Source: Cryptomeria japonica (Eukaryota; Streptophyta; Pinopsida; Cupressales; Cupressaceae). Taken from it: DNA of 64,000 nt. The stretch lies in assembly GCF_030272615.1 (NCBI RefSeq), contig NC_081405.1, positions 21,740,047-21,804,046 of the forward strand, read 5' to 3'. The notes below the pieces were generated by a model that searched no databases, had not been told where the DNA came from, and saw only the letters and a program-made list of their open reading frames with translations. The position numbers and the translations under genes were made by a program. Below, piece by piece: positions 45,868-55,746 of this stretch. Position 1 is the stretch's first letter, and every line of letters starts with the position of its first letter.

Positions 45868-47284
45868 ATGAGTTTTACAACAATAAGCCCTACTTACACT
45901 ATTCCCGTTAGACGAAGCCTTAGAATTAAGTCTTTACAAGGTGTAATTACTGAGGAGATGGAACCTAATTTGAATGGCCTTTTTAATGAGGACATGGGTA
46001 ATTCCTCTAATCCTCTTAATGATGAAGAAGCTCTCCATGAGGTTTCTATAGAACAACTTTCAAAATTGGATAACCAATTTGATGATTTTCGACAATGGAT
46101 GTCTCAAGAATACCCCGATAGTCAAGCTCTTCCTTTAATTAAGGGTCTAAAACATATGGTTCAAAGTGTGATAAGAATGGAATTGATATTTTGCGTGGTA
46201 TTGCACACATTATGGATTCAAATGTGATGCCAATGAAAAGTTGTGCCGAAACCTTAGGTTACACACAACCTCCTACTCAAGTTAATCATTCTATTCCTTT
46301 GACAACTTCTATTGCTAGTATACCTACTTTTACATCAAACATAATGACTACTTCAACACAAGACATTCCTCCTATGATCACTAGTCATGGGGGCAATCCC
46401 TCTTCTTCAATTAACCCTCTTCCTTCATTCAATCCAACTTCTTCATTCGTTCCTTCAATGAGTGTTCCTATTATATCTCCACAAATGAACATGACGCAAG
46501 GGGGCAATTCATTTAACCATTCCATTCCTCCATGTATTGTTCCTCCTTTCCAATCATCTCCTATGACTAACTATCATAGTGTCCCACCACCTTACTCTCT
46601 ACCTTCTTTCAATAACATAGCACATCCATCACAATCTAACACGTCTAATATGAACTCTTCGACTGAAGCGACCATTAACAATCTTGCACAAACTGTCTCT
46701 TCTTTACAGCAACAAATTGCCTCTATGAATCAATCTAAGTTTAGTGTACCCCCACATTTGATGTTGCGAGCCCACTTTCTCTTGACATTGTTCGAGCTAT
46801 TCCCCCTAAACATGTTGAAATTCCGCATTTGGAGCTTTATAATGGTAAGGGTGATCCTCTAACACATGTTAAGACCTTTGAAACAATATGTACTAATTTT
46901 GCTTATGACCAAAGGTTGCTTGCAAAACTATTTACTAGAACATTAAGAGATAAAGCCCTACAATGGTATTGCTCATTGCCTTCTTATTCTATTACTTCTT
47001 TCGAACAACTTGCAAATGCTTTTATTCAACAATTTCAAAACAATATAAGTCCTAAAGTTACTTTGATTGATTTAATGCATTGTAAACAAGGTGTTAAAGA
47101 AAAAGTGACTGATTTCATTGGTAGATATAAGCATTTGTATGCTCAAATTTCTTTTCCAGTGCCTGACAATGATATTCAAAGAATCTTTATTTCTAATTAC
47201 AAAAAGATATTAGAGAAAAACTCCTATTTTCTGAGTTTACTTCTTTCCAACAGTTGTGTGCAACTCTTCACAATTATCAACTGA
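45868..47284 (+). pseudogene. Element C gag
   Basis: The N-terminal part (45868-46180) has IPVRRSLRIKSLQG and an acidic stretch. A P/S/N-rich linker (46191-46760, after a frameshift) follows, and then the capsid core (46829-47284, after another shift): ELYNGKGDPLTHVKTFETIC, LRDKALQWYCSLPSYSI, FEQLANAFIQQFQNN, LMHCKQGVKEKVTDFIGRY. A third shift is near 47250. Apart from three frameshifts the sequence is little damaged. Gag packages RNA in virus-like particles; here it is the main product of the family. Confidence 0.85.
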
Positions 47285-48438
47285 CTGTGAGTCAAATGGA
47301 ACAAACAAATCCTATGGCTCTGAGTGATAAGGGTGATAGTAGTCAACAACCATTTGGGAAGTTTAAACCGAACAGAGAGTCCATTAAATTTAATGAAAAC
47401 ATCATCAACAACAATGTGAATGCGACATCAGGTGTGCCTCCTATTTCTAAGTTTTTCAAGAAAGAAAGAAAGTTTACTCCTTTGAATGAATCATTGCATA
47501 GTATTATGAATAAGTTATTGGAACAAAATGTGCTTACTCTTCCTCCTATAAGGCAAATAGATCCTGCAAAGATTAATTCACCCTATTTTGACAACAAATC
47601 TTTTTGTCAATTTCATCGTCATCCTGGGCATGATACTGAAAAATGTTTTGGTTTAAAGGGTAAAATTCAAGATTTGATTGACAATAATACTATTTCTGTT
47701 TCTGGTGTGAATGATAAAGGCAACACATCTGTAGCTCCTCCTAACCAAAATTTTCAGATTTTTACTGATCCATTACCTTCTCACACCTCTAATGCGATTG
47801 ATACTAATGATTCCTCTATCTCACCTGATGATCTTGTGTCTATGACTCCGAATGTGATTAACTTTGTAGAGCAGCAAAAAATCCCTAAAGAACCTTCCAT
47901 CACCTTTGATTCTAGTGAAACTATTAGGGCATTTGATGGTCCTTTATATATAGTTGCAAAAGTCAAGAATACACCTTGCCGTGGAGTGCTTATTGATCCT
48001 TCTTGTATGATTAATATCATTACTGAAGAATTTCTTCTTACTTTGCAATTGAATCAAGTGATCTATGATGAAACAAATGTGGTTGTGAAACTATTTGATG
48101 CATTTTCTTCTCCTACAATTGGTTCTATTACATTACCTATTGAGGTCCATAACAAATCCCTTGATGTGGACTTTGCTATTATTCCATCATCCGAACAATT
48201 TTGTGTGAAGCTAGGCTATCCTTGGCTATCTTCCATGAAAGCTATTGCTTCTCCTATTCATAAGTGTCTAAAATTTCCCCATAATGGTGAAGTTGTTACT
48301 GTCAATCATAGTCTCTTTAAACCAGCTGAAAGAACTTCTAGCGTTCCTATTGATTACTTTTGGCCTACACAATTCCAATCTCTTCCTCCGCGAAGTGATC
48401 ATCTTTCAAATCTTATCAAAAGTGGAAAAAAGATATGA
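47254..48438 (+). pseudogene. Element C gag C-terminus and D-P-S protease-like domain
   Basis: A 394-codon open stretch. A knuckle CQFHRHPGHDTEKC lies at 47605-47646. The protease-like part has GVLIDPSCMINIITEEFLL, with D-P-S at 47995-48003 in place of D-T/S-G. Then come IGSITLPIEV, a hydrophobic DVDFAIIPSSEQF, LGYPWLSSMKA and HKCLKFPHNGE, all in the usual order of plant gypsy protease. A Q-rich end follows and a TGA closes it at 48436-48438. The same triplet in element D suggests family inheritance, not decay. Whether it cleaves protein is unknown. Confidence 0.85.
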
Positions 48439-49313
48439 TCCTATCTCTAAGTGAACCTAGAACACCCAAACTTGACATTCCTATCATTCTTGAGAAGGAA
48501 GTTCTTCCTTTGAAAGATAAAACTAATGTCTTTCCTCAAGAAGATCCCCAACCCATTCCTATGAATGTGACTATGCCTATATCTAATAAACTTCCTAAAA
48601 GTAGACCTATACCTCCTTGTCATGAGGGGCTTGGTCTCCTTCCTAAACCAAATATTCCTCCCTTATATGGAGCAGTTCCTCCTCCTTCCTCTTATGGAGA
48701 GAAGAGACCTTCCTCTTCTCCTATTGTTCAACCTAAGAGACCACAACCTAAACACCCAAGTGATAAGGATGAGAATATTCCTCCTCCTCAATCTTCGCAA
48801 CTTCCTACTAAGACTAGACAAAATCGTTCTGCACGTGAACGTCGATGAAAGCGTCGTCTTAGAGCTCAGGCAGCTGCTTCTCAAACTTTGCAATCCCCAA
48901 AAACACCTTCAACTAATATTATTCCATTTTCTCCTCAGCCGACGATTGAGCCGAAATCTCCTAAACATAAGATGCATGATGGTCTTGATCCTGTGCAAGT
49001 TAAAGATCCTATTTTTATAAATCTTGATGATGATATAGATGAAAATGTTATTCATGATGAAAATGTTACTTCTTTTCATTCTGATAGTGAGTATGAATAT
49101 GCTGATGTTGATAACCATTTATCTAACGAATTTTCTAAAGCACTTATCCTAGCTCCTAGACAAGAACAACGTGGCTCGGAACATGAACATAGCCCTTGTT
49201 TGGATCTTGTGATAGCTCCATCTGCTGTGTTGGACGTTCCTCCTCTAGCATGTTTCCTATCTTCCCAAAATATTGATCAGCAAGATCGGGGGGTAGATGA
49301 CGTGCTAAACTAG
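48435..49313 (+). pseudogene. Element C proline-rich and acidic tail, in place of pol
   Basis: About 292 codons in one frame with one TGA (48846-48848). The first half is proline-rich (SRPIPPCHEGLG, YGAVPPPSSYGEKRPSS) and ends in a basic cluster (ARERR, then KRRLRAQAAA). The second half is acidic (FINLDDDIDENV, SDSEYEYADVD). It ends in DDVLN at a TAG. In autonomous relatives reverse transcriptase would follow the protease; nothing of it is visible here. The tail of D is similar in composition and order. I do not recognise a known domain. Confidence 0.7.
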
Positions 49314-50053
49314 TTCATTAGCATAGCAGACTCTCTCCTCCTCTCTTTTTTTACTTCTTCTATGTGTTAGTCTCATTCTTCTATTTGTTGTCCTTAGTCT
49401 TGTCTACTTGAGGACGATGCAAAACATTGAGATCTCTTTTGGTCTCTCTCATGTTGACTCAAAAGACACATGTGTTCCCTTCTTCTATGTGACCTTCCTT
49501 GATTGGGGAATGAAGAACAATTATGCATACATACATATGATATACATGAATTATCATACAACATACTGACCCCGAGGAAAGTGAAGTCACCTTGTGCTTT
49601 GTGTTTTGTGTCTATTATCCTTGGGCTTATCTCACACTTGGGGGCTAAATCCTTGTGATAACATGCTCCTTTATCATTTCTTATATGTATCACTACCTTA
49701 AAGCAATCACCCCCGATGAGGCGTGTGCGATCGCTTTAATGTAGGGGGGCATACATCCCGTCCATATCTTTTCAAGATACTTGAAAATTTCTTGACAAAT
49801 TTAGCTTTGCCTTGAAAATTTTTGATATCTTTCTTGCATGACTCATAGTGAGGGAACCTTAATACTGACAGTCATGGTTCTCCCTCGTGATCTTCCCTTT
49901 TACTTTGTCAATTAAAGTCGTAAGATCCTTAGTCCACTGGGGGCTTGGTGTATCTTGCCTCCTTGACATGGTGAAAGTTTTTCAATGTTGTTTCCTTGTA
50001 CTTTACCAGAAGTATGAGCGTACGCTTATACTCCCGCTAAAGTGGGGGCTAAA
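49314..50053 (+). other. 3' untranslated region of element C
   Basis: 740 bp without a supported gene. It has the 'gatgcaaaacattgag' segment shared with D and ends with the purine run before the LTR at 50054. A minus-strand frame at 49394-49693 has no family resemblance and is treated as chance. Confidence 0.7.
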
Positions 50054-51310
50054 TGTAGCGTCCTAAAATTGCAACACTTACAATTTCGACTGCATTTGGA
50101 TCTTCACGATGGCGATGCAACATGGAACCTGAATGGAGACCCCGAAACTTGTTCATGACATCAAAAACTGCATTTTTCAGCACCCTGGCCTGATCCTCCT
50201 TGCACCCTGCTGTCCCTGGAGGTGGGACCATGGTGCCCAGCACCCTGGTCCTTCAGGACTAGGGTGCCCAGCACCCTGGTCCCCCAGGACCATGGCACCC
50301 AGTGCCCTGGTCCCTGGCCCTATTTTGGGCCCGGTCTCTTATGGGGCTTCGGGTCTATAAGTTTGCAAATTGGAAAATAATATTTCCTGGTCGGCCTAAG
50401 GTCGGGAAAATCAGTCTATCAGCCCTAATTGACAAGTATATAAACTACATTTCCTCTCCCATTTTGGTAGATGGAAAAAAGGCAGAAACGATATTCAAAC
50501 ATTCAAGCATTCAAGCATTCAAGCATTCAAGCATTCCTTCAAGCAATTGAGCATTCTAAGTCTCCATTCAAGGCTAAGTATTGCATTCAAGACAAGGATT
50601 CAACCATTGAAGAGGATATCACTTACAACATACAACATACTACATACATTACACCTTCGCATGTAAGAATACAAACATTCTTACAACAAGGTATCAGTAC
50701 TTGTTTACATTACAAACATTTACATTTACAGCATTCTCATTTCTTGGTTAATTCCAAAACCGGGGTTTGACCTAAAGGCAAACCCCTGATCCCTAACCCC
50801 CCAATCATCCTCTCTTTTCTGTGTGTAGGTTGCAGGTATGCAGCTATAATTGAAGATCTTGAATCCTTGTGCAGAGACGAACAGATCCCCCTTCGTTTCG
50901 CGGATTTTTCGGAGGACCGTGTGCACGTCGGGCGCCATCGTCCCGTCAACTTTCACTCAAATTTGCAGAACAGCACCGTCTCGACATTTTACTGCTAATT
51001 CCAGGTCCGCAGCTTCATCCCATATCCCTATCACTGTTTATAAGTGAATCTTTCCTACTTTACATGCATTCCTAGTTCAATCTTTCTATCTACATTCTTT
51101 ACAAAAGAGGGTATCCTTGATGTCTTAACCCTTGAAACTCATTTAGAATCCAATCTTGCATTGCGTGGGATTGGATCTTGTGGGTTTCAACCCCTCTTTT
51201 GAATGTAAAGTCTCTCCTAAGTGAAAACCATCAACCCTAGTGACTCTCCCTTCTCTCTCCTTGGAGTTGGGGAGGGGAGAACGACTAGGGTTTGATTTTT
51301 CCGCTTTACA
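50054..51310 (+). repeat. 3' LTR of element C
   Basis: 1,257 bp, 47 bases longer than the 5' LTR. The difference is explained by about one extra unit of the GC-rich minisatellite (50226-50322) and two extra 9-base 'attcaagca' units (50498-50538). Otherwise the two are close to identical by eye. Confidence 0.94.
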
Positions 51311-51315
51311 CTTAT

Positions 51316-53343
51316 GAATTATGGTTTGACAATACACCTACAGTTAAGTATTTGAGAATATTTGGTAGTAAATGTTACATCAAGAGAGATGATATTATTG
51401 GAAAATTTGATCATAGATGTGATTAAGGTATATTTCTTGGTTATTCTAATGAAATAAAGGCATATAGATGTTATAATAAGAGATTGCAGATAATTGTGGA
51501 GAGTGCTAATGTAAAAGTGGATGAGCTGAATAGAAGTCAAATAAGAGTTTATGAGTAAGAATTGGTGGTGGAAATGATTATATCTGAACCAGTAGCATCT
51601 TTACTGGAATAGAGTGTTGAACCAGTTACTTCGACAATATCAAAAAATTCAACAGTAACTGAGGAACCAAGAAGAGGAACAGAGAGTCAGAAGACTCCTA
51701 GGTATGTGAGATTGAATCATTCAGAAGATCAGATCATTGGGGATAAGAACAATGGAGTGATGATAAGAATAAGACTGACAACTAATGAGATATGTTTAAT
51801 TTCTCAAGTTGAACCGGTATCAGTAATTGAAGCATGCAAAGATAAATCTTGGTTGAAAGCTATGGAAGAAGAATTACATTAGATTGAGAAGAATAACACA
51901 TGGAAATTAGCTCCCCAGCCTAAAAATAAGAATGTTATTGGAACTAAATGGGTTTCTAGGAATAAATTGAATAAGGATGGTCAAGTTGTAAGGAATAAGG
52001 CTAGATTATTTTGTAAAGGATATTCGCAGAAGGAAGGAATTTATTATGGAGAAACTTTTGCACCTGTAGTTAGGATTGAAGCTGTAAGATTATTTATTGC
52101 CTATCTTGCCCATAAAAACTACAAGGTTCATCAGATGGATGTTAAGTGTGCATTTGTGAATGGGGATCTTGATGAGGAAGTTTATATTGAGCAACCTGAT
52201 GGTTTTTCACTTTCAGATGATACAAACATGGTTTGCGGGTTAAGGAAAGCTTTATAAGGATTGAAATAGGCACCTAGAGTTTGGTATGCAAGGTTGGATA
52301 AATATGTTTTGAAGCTTGGTTTTACTAAGGGTAATGATGATAGTAATTTATATTATAAGATCATTGATGATGATATACTGATTATTGAAGTATTTGTTGA
52401 TGACATCATTTTTGGAGGTGAAGATAAGTTGTGGATAGAATTTTCTAAGAATATGAAGGAATTTGAAATGTCTATGATTGGGGAAATGAAATTTTTCTTA
52501 GGTTTGCAGATTACTCAGACTAGCAAAGGTATTTTCATCTATCAAACTAAGAATGCTAGGGAATTATTGAATAACTTTGGTATGGGAGATTCTAAACTGG
52601 TAAGTACTCCTATAATTACAAGTGAGAAATTGACAAGGAAAGATGTTTCTACACCGATAAATCCTACAAGATACAAATCTATGATTGGAGGTCTGCTTTA
52701 TTTGACTCAGACTAGGCCTGGCAAAATGAATGTTGTTTGTATTGCATCTAGATTTCAGAGTGATCCTAGAGAAAATCATGAGAGTACGGTGAAAAGAACT
52801 TTTAGATACGTGCAAGGCATGTCAGAATATGGTTTATGGTACCTTAAGGATGCTGACTTTACTTTATGTGCATATATAGATGTTGATTGGGCTAGAGATG
52901 TTGATGACTGCAAAAGTAATTTCGGTGGAGCTTTCTTTCTTGGAAAGAAGTTGGTTTCATGGATCAGTAAGGAATAATCATGTACTTCTTTGTCTATTAT
53001 TGAAGCTGAGTATGTTGCTGCTACTACTAACTGTACGCAAGTTCTACGGATGAAGAAAATGTTGAAGGATATCAAAGTGCATTGCACTGGACCGATAGTT
53101 ATTCATAGTGATAACTTTGCTGCTATTGACATATCAAAGAATCTGGTATTTCACTCTAAGAGAAAGCACATATCTATCAAGTATAACTTTTTGAAGGAGA
53201 AGATGGAAGGAAATGAAGTTAGACTGGTTTATGTGAGCACTGAAGAGAAGATTGTAGATGTTTTCACTAAACATTTGCCTAAAGAACCATTTGAGTACCT
53301 GAGAGACATGCTAGGGGTTTCTGCCCCTCCGGCAAAGAACTGA
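51316..53343 (+). pseudogene. Copia H integrase end, reverse transcriptase and RNase H
   Basis: One frame runs through the whole stretch with seven stops, at 51424, 51556, 51610, 51880, 52255, 52267 and 52975. Integrase C-terminal motifs (YLRIFGSKCYI, GIFLGYS) come first. The reverse transcriptase has [43 protein letters not shown] and the catalytic F-V-D-D at 52393-52404 (usually Y-V-D-D). RNase H has DVDWARDVDD, SIIEAEYVAAT and IHSDNFAA, giving the D-E-D catalytic set, then DVFTKHLPKEPFEYLRDMLG. All seven stops lie at TAA or TAG, where Gln (CAA or CAG) is plausible. Confidence 0.95.
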
Positions 53344-53754
53344 TTGATGCTTTTTGGCATCAGTATGATATGTATTATCAGAGATATTATTCATTTCCGC
53401 ACTGGTGTGGGGATGCTACTACTCAGGGGGAGTGGTCAGCTTTGTGATTCAATGGTTTATGTTTTTGCTTTGAAATTTATGTCAGATTTCTGGAATTGAT
53501 GTCAAAGGGGAAGAGATATTGATGTGAAAAACTTAAGGAGTTGTATACATTAGGAGGAGAGATATATGTGTAATTTAGAGCTCTATAGAGATATCATTCA
53601 CAAGCAGAGTATGGTCTTTGTTTCAGAACTTCATTGCTATATCTTTGAGTGGGAGATTCTTGGTTGTCTTCCATTGGGGGAGACTTGTTTGGCATTTCTT
53701 GTTACTTAGATTTTTTTCACATCTAGTGTTGCCATCAATGCCAAAGGGGGAGAT
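53344..53754 (+). other. 3' untranslated region of copia H with polypurine tract
   Basis: No gene. It ends with 'ccaaagggggaga' (53741-53753) just before the 3' LTR. Inside, 'actcagggggagtggtcag' (53423-53441) is a second purine-rich site, as in many plant copia elements. Confidence 0.75.
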
Positions 53755-54984
53755 TGTTGTCCATTTGGAGGAATTGATTATGTGTTCCATTGATGTTTTG
53801 TCATTGATGTCAACACTAGCTATTTTGGATGCTTTACTGACACCCTTCTCATCCCAGTAGGCTGAGTGGTTTATGGTTGGTTTGGATCTAGCATGATCTG
53901 ATATGCTCTGGTATGATTTGGCTATGGAATTGGCTTACTCATGTTCATATTTTGTTAGTTGGTTTTGGTCTGGTGATCGGATACTATCCGGTTTTCTTGG
54001 AAGCTTGGTTTGAGGTTCCAACGAGGGTTTCATCGACATAGATTTGATGAAGATCTTTGATGATATGCATAAGTGGTGTTGGTTCAGCTTCTGGTGAAGA
54101 TTCAAGATGATGATGGTGATCATGTTCGAGACTTGGTAGATTGGGGTCATTGCTTTAGCGTGTGGACCTGTATTGGGTCTCGATTGATCTAGGTTATGGA
54201 CCACCTTAATGTAACATGTGGATTGGACCTCTTGATGTATTTCTAGGATGTCTTATGAGTTGGATATTATTTTTTTGGTCTAAGGCCAACATGTTTTGTA
54301 ATTATGTAATTGGTTTATTGTCTGGTGGTCGACCTGATTCATTATGGTCGAGGGTTTGTATATATATGATGTAAGATCTAATTGTAGATCATCATAGGCA
54401 TATGGTCATGGAATGGGAGCTGGATATGTAATGTGCGAATAATGTAATATCATTCAGGCAGAGGATTTGGTTGATTATTGGAGATCAAATTGGGTTTATG
54501 TAAGAGGATTTAGTCCTCCGGTATTGAGCTTAATCGAAACTATACTCAGGCACAGGAGATGCTATCTTTGTAGTTCATTCATTCTTTTAGATTGTAGTCT
54601 AGATTTCTATGTAGTCAGTGAGACTCCTTTTGTGACAAGCAGTGTGCTCTAGGTTGTTGGCCTTCCTGTAAGTGTAGGCCCCTCAATTGTAATTCACATA
54701 CTGCAGAAGTATTATCTGATCGTGGTAGGCTTCCCACCATGATTTTTTCTTTTACCGGGTTTTCCACGTATAAATCTTGGTGTCATGTGGATGGTATTTA
54801 TTCTCTAATTATTTTTTATGCTTAATTGGTTTAACCATTATTTCGGTATTTGGTTTAAGCATTCCGATATTAAGTTTTTGGGTTCTGGTATTAAAGTTTT
54901 AATTGCTAAATTTTTTGGTAATTTGTGACAACTAATTCACCCCCCCCCTCTCAGTTGTCTTCCGGTTATTTGAACTATCTAACA
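53755..54984 (+). repeat. 3' LTR of copia H
   Basis: 1,230 bp, TGTTGTCC to CTATCTAACA, direct repeat of 40022-41219. The extra length lies partly in a longer C-run near 54940 and a short insertion near 54865-54880. Confidence 0.94.
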
Positions 54985-55746
54985 TAAACATCTTTTTATA
55001 TTGACGTGCCACAAGTTCTCTTCTCCTTAGAATAACATGCTTTCCATGCATATGATTCTAAGGGGGGAGCATCATATTTGCATTTATCTTTTTATCTTTT
55101 GCATTGGTATCCTGTATCAACTACTTTTTCATGTTTTCTTAGGTGGGGGCCAAACCACTCGATCTTTTTCTTTTCCAAGATCACCTACATGGGAGCCAAA
55201 CCATTCTTGATCTATCTCTCTTGTTTGCCTTTGTAGGGGCCAATCTACTACTTACCGAATTTATCTACCCTATCACATGGCTAACTAGCATGTTGCTACC
55301 CATGCCAACAAATCTATCTTTTATTTGTCTTATCACATGGATATCTAGCATATCAATACCCATGATATAAATTGTCTCTCCCTATCGTATGGCTATCTAG
55401 CATAACACATCTTTCTACCCATACCAATGTATCTTATATCTCAGTGACCACTTATCTCGTATCTTTTCGTAACCAAGGGCTTTCCTACAAAGTGAGGTTT
55501 GTTTCTGTTAAACTATCTTATCCACTTTTTTATCTTATCATCCATCATGCTAGTCTACAGCTAGCATGTTTGTGATGTACCAAATTTCAATATCTATTCC
55601 AAATCTTAGCATCATCTCACTAGGGGCAACCTCATCTGATCATCAAAAATATGCCTCCCTATTGCGACTTTATTTTCAGGTTTATCTTCCTCTACTTTAG
55701 CATTGCATCTCTTGGCAAAGACATCCTCGCTAAAGTGGGAGCAAAA
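54985..55746 (+). other. Element D resumed: 3' untranslated region
   Basis: No gene is supported. It contains a local repeat of 'tatcacatggctaactagca' with 'tatcacatggatatctagca' (about 55272 and 55331), and a related block near 55385. It ends with the purine run 'aaagtgggagcaaaa' (55732-55746) before the 3' LTR of D. Confidence 0.7.

Larger units (their letters stand above)
43476..51310 (+). mobile_element. Element C: gag-protease LTR element without pol, nested in H
   Basis: LTRs at 43476-44685 and 50054-51310 start TGTAGC and end TTTACA. The target duplication CTTAT is perfect (43471-43475 and 51311-51315). The integrase frame of H resumes in exact phase at 51316. Primer-binding site TTTTGGTGAACCCGACGTG starts at 44686; the purine run 'aaagtgggggctaaa' precedes the 3' LTR. 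The interior codes for gag, a protease-like domain and a proline-rich acidic tail, then ends at 49313. No reverse transcriptase, RNase H or integrase occurs between 48439 and 50053. It fits the class called TR-GAG: non-autonomous elements with gag only. Confidence 0.95.
40022..54984 (+). mobile_element. Element H: Ty1/copia retrotransposon inserted in D, split by C
   Basis: LTRs at 40022-41219 and 53755-54984 begin TGTTG and end TCTAACA. The flanks GAAAC (40017-40021) and TAAAC (54985-54989) form a target duplication with one change. Primer-binding site TGGTATCAGAGC is at 41222-41233 and the purine run 'ccaaagggggaga' is directly before the 3' LTR. Gene order is gag, protease, integrase, reverse transcriptase, RNase H, which defines copia. 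Own length is about 7.1 kb without C. Confidence 0.95.
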
